Origin: Tricholoma matsutake
Taxonomy: Eukaryota; Basidiomycota; Agaricomycetes; Agaricales; Tricholomataceae
Assembly (NCBI GenBank): GCA_026075535.2
Contig: AP026542.1
Location: 7,998,001-8,062,000, forward strand
Length of the DNA: 64,000 nucleotides
Direction: 5' to 3'
Shown piece by piece: positions 11,688 to 23,518 of the stretch (position 1 is the first letter of the stretch; every line of letters starts with the position of its first letter). The translations under genes were made by a program, and so were the position numbers. The notes under the pieces are model-generated. The model saw nothing but the letters and a program-made list of their open reading frames with translations, did not search any database and was not told the origin of the DNA.

Positions 11688-12489
11688 GTTGATATTCTGA
11701 TACTATTTATGCACAGAATTGTACTTTAAACCCAGTAGATCAGAAGTGATGGGTCATGGGATAAGGAATGTGTTGGTGAGAATGAACATGTCTGGGCGCT
11801 AAATGGGTATATGTGACAACCATGTTGACAAAAATCTGAAGGGGCCTTGGTGGTTGCTCGAGTCTTGTTTCTAAATGATGACGCTGAAAGGCTGGGTGTA
11901 AGATCATATGTCAGATTGGTAGTCAGAGGATTACAAATGAGAATCACATGCCTTGTTTCACATGGAGTAAATGTGTACAATGGTGATTGTTACTATTCTT
12001 TCAACGGGTATAATGTTTTGTTTTACGTTTAGGCTTTGGACCCCTGGATACAATGGGCACTACGACATCAATTTGTGATTTTAAGTTAAGTGTAAGTTGA
12101 TGCATACCTTTTTCAGTCAAATCTCCAGGGAAGTTGGGGATACCAGTAATATGAGAGAGTTGGAGCAGGTAATCCAGATGCCCACTGGAGGTCAGAGCAG
12201 CAAGGCCTAACAGACCCAGCCAGCTTTCACTAGCTAGTGAGGATGATCATACCATTCCTGATTCTTTGGAGTGTAGGAAGATGACCCATAGCAAAAATAT
12301 ATAGGATAGCAATTAAACGTTAAACACCAGAGCAAAGCACAAAAACAGGGAAAGCACACCAGGAAAACTAGAGAGGAACACTTGACCAGACTTGAACTTT
12401 TTTTTTTTGACGCATTGGTAAGAGGGGTGGGAAACAATTTGACCGACCAAATTGTTTCCCATGAATCTTGGCATTTTTCAAAGAACTCC
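11688..12489. other. Intergenic region between transposase and TET/JBP gene, with a perfect palindrome
   Basis: No gene is supported. It would hold the divergent promoters of the transposase and dioxygenase genes. A T-run (about 12401-12410) and a perfect hairpin (12429-12460) lie just before the first exon of the dioxygenase gene. Confidence 0.5.
12429..12460. repeat. Perfect 13-bp inverted repeat
   Basis: GGGAAACAATTTG (12429-12441) and its exact complement (12448-12460) flank a 6-bp spacer, ACCGAC. It lies 30 bp before the likely start codon at 12490. It could be a cruciform, a protein-binding site or the scar of a small element. Confidence 0.9.
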
Positions 12490-12555
12490 ATGCCTTACCT
12501 GCTGTCGGACAAGGAGATCATGGTCTTGGTATGCTACTTCAAGTTCCAACAGGTG

Positions 12556-12674
12556 GACGCGCCTCTGTATCCTCTGGTCCAGCGCTTGGAAGCCCATCAA
12601 CCAGAAGTTTGTTGTTATGTGAACAACAAACTTCTCTCTGACCAGCTGTCTGATGGGCGACCAGATGGCGCGTC
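12556..12674. repeat. Imperfect 119-bp palindrome within exon 1
   Basis: The core arms AGAAGTTTGTTGTT (12603-12616) and AACAACAAACTTCT (12622-12635) are perfect complements around a 5-nt loop. Outer arms GACGCGCC...CCCATCA and TGATGGG...GGCGCGTC extend the stem. It lies in coding sequence. Confidence 0.85.
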
Positions 12675-13207
12675 AATGTTCGACGGATGGTCAGAACCTG
12701 ACCCAGGTATGTGATTCTTTTACTTACCTGTCTAAACGAGCTCATGTTCCCTTGGTCACCAGACATTGCCAGTGATGAATCCCATTGCTGCCCGGATAGC
12801 TGCTCAATCCTAACCCCCGAGGACCCAGGTGAGTGAGCATATGTTTTCTTCACTCATCCTTTGTTGAATTCCCTTCTCTCCTCTCAGCCAGATTGGCACT
12901 TGAAGACCGTGAGGAACAGGATGACTACTTCTCTAAAGTGAGTTGTCTTTATTGTTGAGCTGCCGGATACCACTAGTCTACATGTGTCATTAGGCCTTGG
13001 GGTCGCCATGTGCAGATAGTTCATTTGACACCTTTCTAGATACTCTCAACACCACCGGCTCGGATGACTCAAATCTCCACATTTCCACCTGGGCAGATGG
13101 TGTTGACAGGGTGGATAGAGGTTGCCATGTGTACACCGGATGGAGTGGGGGTGTAGAGACAGCAGCTGGGTGGACAAGTAAGGCTGACAGTGATGGTGCC
13201 TACTCGG

Positions 13208-13212
13208 GTGAT
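13208..13212 (+). repeat. Target site duplication of Gypsy-2, left copy (GTGAT)
   Basis: GTGAT immediately before the 5' LTR is repeated immediately after the 3' LTR at 32437-32441, as expected for a 5-bp staggered integrase cut. Confidence 0.95.
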
Positions 13213-15207
13213 TGTCAAGAACTGTTCCTCGCCTGATTGGAACCTGCATCTATCTGACCCTTTTCCGCACGTCAAACCTGACATTCATCTACTCCTCCCG
13301 TTTTCATTCCCACTGCCCACACTGCTGTGCACCAGGCTGCCTTGTACAGCACCCACAGCTGCTGTCTCTATTGCAAATTCGACTACAGATTCCTGTGTGG
13401 CTCCCGCTAGGTAATTTATCTATGCAGTCAAGACACTGCCGCAGTCTTCATTTCTGTTCTGCCTTTGTTCCGGACTACAGTATTTAAGCTTAGTTAGTTT
13501 CACCTTGTATTCCTCAGTTCATATATCGACATAGACTCGACTTTAGGGCATGGCACGGGTACGGGTAACACCATGTGTTTCCAGTCATGGGTATGCATGG
13601 GTATGGGTACGGGTATGGGATTGCCATACCCAGGCAACACCATACCCTTTTCCACGGTGTTATGGGTATGTATGGGTATGCTGGTACCCAGATTTTGGTC
13701 AGGTGAGTAATCATCTGACCTTGTTGAATACTCACGACACATCTAATTTTAAACTATAGGATGGTCCAACCACCATAGCATGGCCCAAATGATGCAAATC
13801 ATTGTTTGGGCCTATAGTAAGTTTTCTTGTGTTTCATTTCTTGTTTTTTGTAAACTAACTGATTATGTTTCTTCTTTTTCAGGTTATAAACTACTGATAA
13901 TGATGGACGACAACAGCTAATGACACACACCCAACAGTGCCATGTCACCCAGGCCCAAACGATGTGATTGTGTTGTTTGGGCCCATGGTAATTTTTTTTA
14001 GTTCATTTCTTTTTTTTGTAAACTAACTATTTTGTTTCTTTCATTTCCTAGGTTGGAATTCCCTCGGAACAAGGAGCTCACATGGAATGACCCCATGCCA
14101 ACACCACCATGTCACGACGGCACACCACCTGCCCCAGCCTCACGAGCAACTGCTCGTGGGGTGGATAGCGGATGGAATGACGATGATGACTAGGAGGAGG
14201 ACCCGAGGACCCAACTGCTCATGGGGTGGAAACGGGGATCAACAACTACGGGCACACCACCTGCCCCAGCCTCACAAGCAACTGCTCGTGGGGTGGATAG
14301 CGGGGGGAATGACAACGATGACCAGGAGGAGGACCCAAGGACCCAACTGCCACCACAAGCAACTGCTTGTGGGGTGGAAACGGGGATTGACGACTACAGG
14401 CAGCACCCCCCCCTCTCTCACTGCAAATGCAAGCGGGGGGGTTACTCATTCTGTTCTCGGTGACTACAGGCACCACCCTCCTCCCTTGCTCCAAACGCGA
14501 GAGGGGGGGGGTTTTGTTTTGTTTTCATTGACTACAGGCACCACCACCCCCTCCCTCACTCCAAATGTGGAGGGGGGGGTTTCTATATTAATTTAATGTA
14601 ATTTATTTATTAGAATAGGTCCACCACCCCCTCCCTCACTCCAAATGCGAGCGAGGGGGTTTCTATTAACTTAGTTTAGTGTAATAAGTTATTAAAATAA
14701 GTATTCTTCTCGAAACCTGCGAATAACCATGGGTAACCTGTGGAAACCTGCGGTAATACTGTACCCATACCCATGCGGGTATGGTGTTCACAGGTACGGG
14801 TAAGGGTATGAGGAAATATACCCAAGGGTTACCCATGCCATGCCCTACTCGACTTTAACCTGCCAATCCAAATCTCCTTCTACTCCTACCTCAGTTTCTC
14901 TAAGAGTCTGAACTCCATTCAACTCGACCTCTAGTCTTCCTCTGAAGTTCTAATCTCATCTGAACTTAACCCAAGTTCCTCTGTACTCCTTCCCGCATTT
15001 ACCCGCACTTCCCCGCTTCGACCTCCAAACCTTCGTCTTGAAATTAGGACACCAGACGAGGTGAAGGGCGCAGCTTCTTACAAGCTGAAGCCAAGTCCTT
15101 TCTGTTTTCCCTTCCGCAGAATCCGCCACGACCCGACAACCTTCTGCTATCATCACCCACAGGGTCCGATCGGATTCTGACATACCTTCTAGGATCAGTT
15201 CTTAACA
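13213..15207 (+). repeat. 5' LTR of Gypsy-2, interrupted by an hAT-like MITE
   Basis: It aligns end to end with 31738-32436 once the MITE (13544-14847) and its duplication are removed. A TATA-like TATTTAAG lies at 13481-13488. The predicted transcript start, about 28-35 bp downstream, falls at AGTTCATATAT (13516-13526), which matches the priming site. The net LTR length is about 0.68 kb. Confidence 0.95.
13544..14847. mobile_element. hAT-like MITE with 8-bp target duplication
   Basis: The 1304-bp insertion has ends TAGGGCATGGCACGGGTA and, on the other strand, TAGGGCATGGCATGGGTA, flanked by CTCGACTT at 13536-13543 and 14848-14855. The undisturbed 3' LTR shows the empty site CTCAACTT once. An 8-bp duplication and a TAGGG terminus fit the hAT superfamily. 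The subterminal regions are rich in GGGTATG/GGGTACG repeats. The body has Gly/Pro-type GC-rich repeats around 14080-14660 with G and C runs. It encodes no transposase, so it is non-autonomous. Confidence 0.9.
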
Positions 15208-15209
15208 GT

Positions 15210-15220
15210 ATATATGAACT
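15210..15220 (+). promoter_or_regulatory. Probable self-priming primer-binding site of Gypsy-2
   Basis: ATATATGAACT, 3 bp after the 5' LTR, is the exact reverse complement of AGTTCATATAT at 13516-13526 in the LTR (also present in the 3' LTR), at the expected transcript 5' end. No tRNA-like TGG primer site follows the LTR. This matches the Tf1/sushi mode in which the first about 11 nt of the RNA prime reverse transcription. The assignment is inferred from complementarity and position. Confidence 0.7.
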
Positions 15221-15438
15221 CACACTTCACTCATCTCATCCTCTCTATGACCCCTACCGAGACCCGCCAGCACACAACCAGAAATTCCCAATGCGCCGGT
15301 ACTATTCCTGGGATCTCTGCAATTCAGCAATCCATCCTTCCCAACCCTTGACCCGCCACTACGTTCGGAGTGTCTTCCAGACCCTCAAACATCTTTTGAC
15401 AAATCAGCTCAGGAGCCCCCTCAATCAGTGTCAATCTC

Positions 15439-16620
15439 ATGTCCACCCGTGCCCCGCACCCTTCTGCCAACCCGGAAGGTTTTCGATCAAGAACTCCCCT
15501 TGAGTATGTAGGGGGCATCAACCAGCCTGAACACTTTGGGTTGGAAGATCCTGGTCTAGAGGATGGACCCCCCGGCAGACCCGATGACCCTAGTGGTCCT
15601 GACGGCCCTGGGGGTGACCCCAATCCCAATGATCCAGATGATCAACCTCCCGCAGTGGAAAACCCTGATCCAGGGGATAGGTTCATAGATGTCCTTTACA
15701 ACCTCTCAGAGAGTATCTGCACCCTTCATCAGAACAACGCACCCAAGACCAAAAAAATCAAAGTTCGCGACCCCGACACTTTCAACAGGGCCAATCCAAA
15801 GAAACTTAGAGACTTCCTAGTCTCCTGCAATCTTCATTTCCGCGACCGTCCGCACGTATTTTCCTCTGATGAGAAAAAGATCATATTCATCCTTTCTTAT
15901 CTTAAGGGATCAGCTCTCAGTTGGTTTGAGCCTGGTCTGAATGACCTGACAGATTCTGCACACTGGATGTGGGACTACGAAGCTTTCCTCGCCAAGCTGG
16001 AAAGCAACTTTGGTCTGCACGACCCGGTCAGAGACATGGAAAAAGCTCTCTCTGACTTAGCAATGAAGAAAGGTGGTCGTATCACGAAATATAACGTTGA
16101 CTTCTGGGAATTAGCTTCTAGGGTCAATTGGAATGAAGCAGCCCTTTGTGACCGCTATTTCCGTGGTCTTCCACTCCAGCTTCGCATAGAAGTTCTCTGG
16201 GGTGGTAAACCCAATACTCTGGCAGAACTGCGCTTGAAAGTGCAGGACAGTGACAACATCTACTGGATGCAAGAAGATGAATCCCATTTTGAAACAAAGA
16301 ATTCCAGTAACATCACTAACTCTAGTCAGAAGGACACTTCCAAAAGTCCTTCCCCATCGACAAACCAAACCTCTTCGAACTCTGCCCACGGTAACACCTC
16401 CAACCAGCAGTCTTCCGCGACAAAGAACACTCCCCAGGACAAGCCCAAGTTGTCCATCTCCGATAAATTGGGGAAGAACAGCAAGCTTACTGGGGAGGAA
16501 CAAGAACATCGCATGAGAGAATGACTTTGTCTCTACTGCGGTGAGGAAGGGCATGTAGCAGGAAACTGCCCGAAATCCAAAGCCACAAAGCCTGTGCATC
16601 CACTGTCATTCCTGACACCA
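15439..16620 (+). pseudogene. Gypsy-2 gag with zinc knuckle
   Basis: ATG at 15439 opens a 361-residue frame. It has a Pro/Gly/Asp-rich N-terminus, then the gag core (about residues 105-275, with FRDRPHVFSSDEKKIIFILSY-type and SALSWFEPGL blocks) and a Ser/Thr/Asn-rich linker. A TGA at 16522-16524 stops it just before LCLYCGEEGHVAGNCP, a CCHC zinc knuckle (about 16525-16572). The gag core packages RNA. Beyond the knuckle the frame is lost, so protease lies in another frame. Confidence 0.85.
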
Positions 16621-16693
16621 CAGACTCAGAAAAATAGTCCGCAACCCTCAGGAAACAGCCATTGGGGCTGGGGGTTGCATTGACCTTACCCAC

Positions 16694-17958
16694 TTGGCTG
16701 CCTATGTCCATCTCAACATGTCCGCTCTTTCTGACCCTGACTCCCTGACCACTCTTTTAACCATTCCTGACAAATCCGCTCTTGTCCAAACTCTTATTGA
16801 TTCTGGTTCCTCCCATTTCTTCCTTGATTCCTCCTTTGTGTTGGATAACCAACTCAGCACAAAACCCATTAAACCAATCAGATTACAGCTCTTTGATGGA
16901 TCTTGCAACTCCACCATAACTCGAGTCGTCCAACCTCCAGTCACCTTCCCTACCAGTGAAGTGTTCAATCTGTCATTTTATGTAACCTCGCTAGACTCTT
17001 CCTGTTTCATTGTACTTGGTCATAACTGGCTGAAGCAATACAATCCATTGATTGACTGGTCTTCAAGCCAAATTGCTTTCCGCTCTGCAGATCATAGAGG
17101 TCCAGCACCCCAGATGTCACCTTTGTCTCCGATCCTTCCAGTAGATACCATGGTTCACCCACACCTTTAGAACCCCCCATTCCACCTAAGTTTTCTCATC
17201 CCGACATTTTGTTCATCAATGCTGCTGCGTACGCATGCGCTAGCAAACTTCCTGGGGCAGTAGCTTTCCAGATGACCTTCACTCCAGAAGGGCTATCCAC
17301 CCGCTCTGCTCAATCTTCACCCCCGCCGGATTTATCTGACATCCCCGCCGAGTATCATGAATTTGCTGATGTCTTTAACAAGACTAAGGTGGACACCCTT
17401 CCTCCACATCACCCTTACAACCTCAAGATAGAAATGGAGGATAATGCTCCCCCTCCTCTGGGTCACATGTATTCTCTCTCCCCCTCTGAATTAGAAGCCT
17501 TACGAGTCTTCATTGACAAAAATGTCTGCTCAGGTTTCATCTGCCCATCTAAATCCCTGCACAGCGCTCCTATTCTCTTCGTCAAGAAGAAAGATGGCAG
17601 CCTATGACTTTGCATTGATTACTGAGGCCTCAACCGTCTCACAAAGAAGGACCACTACCCACTTCCGCTCATTTCCAACCTCCTCAACTCCCCCCGAAAA
17701 GCCCGCTTGTTTACCAAGATAGACTTGCGGCACACTTATCACCTAGTCCACATTGCAGATGGTGACAAATGGAAAACTACTTTCCGCACCCGCTATGGAT
17801 CCTTTGAGTGGTTGATAGTTCCATTCAGGCTGACTAATGCACCCACAGCATTCCAGTGTTTTATGAATGACATCTTCAGCGACATGTTGGATGTCTGTGT
17901 CATTGTCTACCTCGATGACATCCTCATCTACTCTGATGACAAATTGCAGCACGGAGCT
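16694..17958 (+). pseudogene. Gypsy-2 aspartic protease and N-terminal reverse transcriptase
   Basis: Protease: QTLIDSGSSHFFLDSSF with the catalytic D-S-G, then LGHNWLKQYNPLIDW. After a stop near 17168, the RT begins with DIPAEYHEFADVF, SLSPSELEALRVF and PILFVKKKDGSL. Two TGA codons (17605-17607, 17623-17625) fall at the two arginines of the usual K-D-G-S-L-R...D-Y-R-G-L-N stretch. The palm continues [13 protein letters not shown] to [12 protein letters not shown] with an intact YxDD box. The coding sequence then stops because a long-TIR element is inserted after KLQH. Confidence 0.9.
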
Positions 17959-18539
17959 TACACCAGGGGCAAAACCTAGGGCAGTTGAAACTCAACTGCC
18001 TTCGAGGTGGTGGGTACGGCAGTTGGATTTTTAATGATTGTGACTATCTTGTCACATCAACTAATCTTCCCTGATCTTCCCTAGATGGAAAGTAGATAAC
18101 GCAAAGGGAATGTTACCAGGGATGTGTTCCTCCATTCCCACCCCTGATCATCACCTGATCACTGTCTCCCACGGTTGATTGACAAGCACCATAGCTTCGG
18201 CTAATGTCGCACTCATCATCCCTGACAACAAGCATGCCCTTCCACTCATTCCTGATCATTCCCCTTCGCTTTTTTTGCTGTATGCCATTTATATATGTAT
18301 CTATAGGCATAATACACCTTTATTCTTCATTTTATACCAATATTAAGCTTGTAGTGAGCATTCTCTCTTGAGGGTGAGGTCTCTTCTCATCATTTATGGG
18401 GTCTACTACATGTACATGAATAACTAATAATATACCTAGCTCAATACATGACATGGAGTGAAGCTACATGGGGTGGGAAGGAGGGAAATGGGGAGAAGTA
18501 AGGGGAGTATGAGACAGGGTACCATCTACAGGGCTTGTA

Positions 18540-19505
18540 CACCATATACAGCCATAAAGTGTATGTAGATGGGTCTGGTAATGCATGTAGGGGTGGGGAT
18601 TAATGATTGGAGAGGTGGGGACAAGGTGCTCTCTGTCAGTGCACCTGCCTGGGAGAGGTTGCCACTTAGCTGCATGCTGAGGACTTCCCCTTATGAAAGG
18701 CACATGAGAGAAGCATGAGATATCCATGATGAACAATGTAATGGAGCCCCTGGAGACCCTACACTTGTTAGTATAGCCAGAAAAGGAAATATGTGCTCAG
18801 GAGGAGATATGCTTGTCCTGTGAGATCCGTGGTGCAAAAATGTTCGCTTTCTTCGATTCCTGGGCCTAGTAATAAAGTAGAACAAAGGTTAATAAAGATG
18901 ACAGCAGAGAGGGAAGGTCCTGGCTCACCATGACATGGGTTCCCCATCAACAGATGTGAACTTTGCTCAATCTGGGTCACACACTATACCTGTTGTCTAA
19001 AGCCCAGCATAGACATCCAGAGTACACCTTTACCCTTAATTTAAAGCCCACAAACAGTGCATATAATCAATACTTCATCCTACAAGATAGGATCTTCACA
19101 TGCTCACCCATTCTCCTTGTTACTCAATGCTGGCTCATGAAAGCAACTGATAGCTTTGTAGACAGTCATACCAATGCAGTAAAAGTAAAATCAACACATT
19201 TCAATGGTTGAGTTGTCTGTAAAAAGTGCTAGAGACTAAATGTATTGAGGTAGGTACTAGGGAACAACCACTCACCCAATGCTAACAGTACTTCAACTGC
19301 TTGGTGTAGTAACAAATTCAAGGCAAAGAATCATAGTAGGCAAGATTCCCTTGAGTTATAGACCATCCATATGGAAGGAGAGGCAGAGCTATGCACCAGA
19401 GAGCAGGTTGAACCAGATGTTCCCAAAAAGGCAATAATCTTGGAATATCTAGACAGTGAAGCAATGCGCCAATGAATGAAAATTAGGAGTAGATAGCACT
19501 GGACT
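18540..19505 (+). repeat. Dispersed repeat copy A
   Basis: It shares a series of blocks in the same order with copy B (20960-21855) and, inverted, copy C (22105-22790). Examples are GACAAGGTGCTCTCTGTCA, TCAGGAGGAGATAT, TTTCTTCGATTCCT, GGCCTAGTAATAAAGTAGAA and AGGCAATAATCTTG. It is the most diverged of the three and has no coding potential. Confidence 0.8.
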
Positions 19506-20959
19506 CTGCAGGGAGATCAGACATGGGCAGTGCTACAGCTTTGTTGGCAAGCATAACATGGGGCGAGAGGGCATCCAGAGGCACATAGACTGAGACCATG
19601 GGAATGCCTAATTCTTTAGTGGTACGCAAGGAGCCCCCAAATTTTTTTTTGGACCTCTCCGTACACAGGTCTCAAAACACGATTTTGAAGGCTATAATGA
19701 CTACTCAACTATCCAAAATGTTGTATTTAACAATAGGAAATAAACCGAAGGTGTTTAACAGTACAAATGCCCCTAATGTAATCAAAATATCAAAATATAA
19801 TGGTGATTGGGACAGATCAGCCATGATCAAATTGCAAGCCAGAGCCTCTGTTGAAATGGATCCCACAAAGGAGGTACAGAGCAATACTGGTTTTTTTTAG
19901 GACTAGCATTGACAGTGGAGGCAGCTTTCTGTTCTTGATGCAGATGGTTATGCTATTTGTCCAGATTGCAGAACACAAGTGAAATGTGGAAGTGCAGGGC
20001 TCGCAAACCTTGAAAAACACCATCGGACAAGCAACACCTGCAAAAATGCTTGAGAAAAGCATGACAAGGATCAGAAGAAGAAGAACACAAACCCATTCAA
20101 CTATATCAAAAGGCCAAAAGCCCCTGCTGTTCCCTCAACAGTTAGCCATTCAGGACCGATTCTGAACCATCAATTGGCTCCAGCAGAGGCCATTGTAGTG
20201 ATGTGCAAGGCTCAGCCCAAAGCCCTGAAGCCTGGGCTGCCGAGCCCCAGAAGCCTGACCCAAGCCAAGCCTTGGAGTGGGCTTGGTAGGGCTTAGGGTT
20301 CGGCTCATTATTTCTGAAGCCTGAGCCAAGCCCAAAAGCCCGGCCTTTGTGGCTGTGATTCAGTCACTACTCTCAAGCATCGTTGTGCACCATCTCCACC
20401 CCACCCCTCATCTATTGGAAGCTCCTGCTACACAACAGCAAGCTATTGCTCACTGCCTGGCTTACAGGAGCTGCACAGATAATGGGGTGGGGGAAGTGAG
20501 GGGGGACTGCAGTCGTTGGTAGCCATTCCTTGGGCATTGAGGTTGTTGATGTGTTTATGGCCACAGCAATGAGCGACGAGTGATGCAAAGTCAAGCTCAG
20601 GTGGTGTTTCCTGTTTCAAGGGATAGCAGTGCAGTCAGTGGAGATGGGACAGGGCTATGGTAACTATGTACACACCTTATGGCTATCTTGCTCCACAATT
20701 CTCCCGGCACCTCCAGTACATCACTGTGGGATGCATAATGAACTCAACACCTGGAGGAAAGGCAGTTGCTTTTGAAGTGTCATCATTATAGTGACAAATG
20801 ATCTGTGTGACAAACTTAGTATCAGAGAAAGATAAGCAAACGATAAAAAAGACTTACATTTCCTTATATAGATATTTGCCTGAAAACATAGTAGGGTTAG
20901 TTCAGCCTCCATAGTTGAAAAAAAAAATGACCAGTTTGGTTTTTTTTTTGCGATGGGCT
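19506..20959. other. Noncoding repeat debris between copies A and B
   Basis: It contains poly-T tracts (19646, 19890) and a GC-rich stretch at about 20195-20345 with repeated AAGCCC/GGGCTT motifs, resembling hAT-like MITE ends in fungi. No TIR pair or target duplication was delimited, and no gene is supported. Confidence 0.5.
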
Positions 20960-21855
20960 TGTACAGCCTCTACAGCTAGAAAAATGTATGTAGATGGTAA
21001 AGCGATGTATGTAGAGGTGGGGATTGATGTTGGGAGAGCTGGGGACAAGGTGCTCTCTGTCAATGCACCTGAGGGGGTCACTTACCTGCATACCTAGGCC
21101 TTCCCCTGATGAAATCCACATGGAAAGAGGATATAATGGTCTAAATAAACAATCTGGTAGAACCCCCAGAGGCTTTGTAGATGCTATTATAGACAGAAAA
21201 GTGAATATGTACTCAGGAGGAGATATACTTACCCTGTAAGATCTGTGGGGCCAAATTGTTCACTTTCTTCGATTCCTAGGCCTAATAGTAAAGTAGAACA
21301 TGGATCAGTAATGCAGATAGCAGGGAGGGAAGACCATGGCCTACCAGAGCATGGGTTCCCTATCAACAGAAGTGAACTTTGCTCACCATAAATCACACAC
21401 TTTTCACATAGTCTTGACATAGTCAATACTTCGTCCTACAAAGTAAAATCTTCACCAACTCACCTAACCTCCTTGTTACTCCATGCCACCTCATGGGACT
21501 CACTAGTAACCTTATATACATGCATACTAATGTAGTAGAAGTATATTCAACACCTTTGAATGGTTCACTATTCTATAAAAGAGTAGTAGAGAGTGAATAT
21601 ATTGAGATATGATATAGTCACTCACCTAAGAACTATAGGACTTCTATATCTCAATGTAATGCAGATATAAAAATATAATAATGTAGTGATATATTGTCCC
21701 TACAGCCATGAAGTATCCAGATAGCAGGAGAGGCTGAGCTATGCACCAGGGAGTCAGTTGAACCAGGTGTTCCAAAAATGGTAATAATCTTGAAATATCT
21801 TGGCAGTGAAGCAACACGCTGTTAAATGGAGAACAGGAGTAGATAGAGGGTAGTG
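20960..21855 (+). repeat. Dispersed repeat copy B
   Basis: It is a direct copy relative to A and forms a near-palindrome with copy C about 250 bp downstream. B and C are more alike than either is to A. Shared blocks include CAACTCACCTAACCTCCTTG and CACTCTCTACTACTCTTTTATAG (read on C). Confidence 0.85.
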
Positions 21856-22104
21856 TTTTGCATAGCAGGAAAGCTGACCACCAGGGAATCTGTGGAAGAA
21901 TGCATGAGTAATGTGCAAAACCATGTATTTTGCATTCATTGATCAGGTGAGCCTATTGAGACGCATCCAATCATACCAGCTGATCACTATACTGCCGGAA
22001 CACACTCTTTTCCTCATTCCTCTGCAGATCCTCATTGGTTCTCCTGCAGTCTATGGAATGAACCTGTCTCTATTGGCTCCTGCTTTCCAATTAGCAGTGT
22101 GTTG

Positions 22105-22790
22105 AGTCACTGTTGAGCTATGTTCATATTATTGCCTTTTTGGGACTACTTGGTTCAAGTGTCTCTCTCGTGCATCCTGTGGCCTCACCTCCCATCTGCC
22201 TGGTCTCAAACTTAAGGGAACCTGTACTAATATAATACTATGCAGTTATCTCTGCTCTAAGTAGAGATCTAGAAGTCTAGTTGCCCTTTGGTGAGTGAGT
22301 GTGCCATATCTCAATATATTCACTCTCTACTACTCTTTTATAGAATAGTGAACTGTTCAAAGGTGTTGGATATACTCCTACTACATTAGTATGCATGTAT
22401 ATAAGGTTACTAGTGAGTCCCATGAGGTGGCATGGAGTAACAAGGAGGTTAGGTGAGTTGGTGAAGATTTTACTTTGTAGGATGAAGTATTGACTATGTG
22501 GATTATCTGATGGCTATACATCGAAGTTAATGTACTACTATGACACCCTGGAATAAGTTTTGGATGATAGGAAAAGTGTGTAATTTATGGTGAGCAAAGT
22601 TCACTTCTGTTGATGGGGAACCCATGCTCTGGTGGGTCATGGTCTTCCCTCCCTGATATCTGTGTTACTGGTCCATGTTCTACTTTACTATTAGGCCTAG
22701 GAATCGAAAGAAGCGAACGGTTTGGCTCCACGGTTATTACACAATGAGTATTCCCCCTCCTGGCCCTATTTTCGCTTTTTTGACTCTATT
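22105..22790 (-). repeat. Dispersed repeat copy C (inverted)
   Basis: It is the inverted partner of copy B. The arms could fold into a stem several hundred base pairs long with a loop of about 250 bp (21856-22104). No open frame is supported. Confidence 0.85.
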
Positions 22791-23518
22791 GGCTATCTTT
22801 AAACCACAGGGAAGCATTGTAAACTATATACAATGTTTGAATTATACTTTTGACATGTGCAGATAGCAGGAGGAATGCACAGGAGAACAGGTAAGCACCA
22901 TCTCCCTTACTACCATTCACAGCTTCATTGATACTTAATCCTTGCTCCCATTGCTTCTAAACTGTATTCCCCACTCCTCAGGACACTCCACTACTCATTT
23001 GTGAGTCCACTTGTGGTCATGGAGCATGTAATGGTAAACAGAAGGCATCCCTCCCCCCCTCCCACTTACAATTTCGCTTTTTTCCCTATGCTATCCTTTT
23101 TCTACTGCATGTATAACCATTACCCATCATGTATATAGCTTATTCTTTGAATGCACTTGAAGCAGGACCATCTGTATAAGAGTACAACAGCCCCTCTCAT
23201 CCCCTGCCAAAGGAAGGGTGTCCCCGGTAACTTACTATGGCTATAAAATGACAAAATAAAAGTTCAATTATCACCCCATATACATAGATAATTGATATAT
23301 ACAAAAAGCACAAAGGGAAATGGAGTAGAATGAGGGGAATAGCTTGCTCACTGTCAGAAACAATGGACAGTGATTGGGGGGATTGATGGTGACAGGCGCG
23401 TGGGATTGGGACAGAGCAATTAGCCGAACAATGTTGATAATGATGGCCGAGGGTATGCCGAGCACAATCTGCAGATCTCAAAAATCTCAGCTGTAATCTA
23501 TTGATCACTTTCCTAGTG
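22791..23518. other. Right inner part of the long-TIR element
   Basis: No coding region is supported. From about 23230 the reverse complement resembles 18085-18310 (shared TTCGGCTAAT, ATTCCCCT, GTATAT blocks), so the TIRs are longer than the well-matched 120 bp. Confidence 0.5.

Larger units (their letters stand above)
12490..13212 (+). pseudogene. 5' part of the split TET/JBP-type gene (exons 1-4)
   Basis: ATG at 12490 opens exon 1 (to 12706). It joins exon 2 (12763-12828), exon 3 (12888-12937) and exon 4 (from 12994) through three canonical GT-AG introns of 55-59 nt with the reading frame kept. The protein is acidic (SDESHCCPDS, EDREEQDDYFSK), and no domain was recognised. Exon 4 stays open up to 13212, where the LTR of Gypsy-2 begins inside codon GAT of the target duplication. 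Across the 19.2 kb insertion the frame resumes at 32442 in phase. The joining is direct from sequence (same frame, matching duplication). That it is one gene with the dioxygenase core is inferred from order and splicing. Confidence 0.65.

Noticed and set aside
13550..13700. GGGTATG/GGGTACG runs that look telomere-like
   Set aside because: They are imperfect, internal, and belong to the MITE subterminal region, with similar runs at its other end and in the second MITE.
14080..14460. Long Pro/Gly/Thr-rich reading frames in the MITE
   Set aside because: They are low-complexity GC-rich repeats without start context or codon conservation, open by composition.
20195..20345. GC-rich AAGCCC/GGGCTT stretch resembling a MITE end
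   Set aside because: No inverted partner or target duplication could be found, so it is mentioned only as repeat debris.
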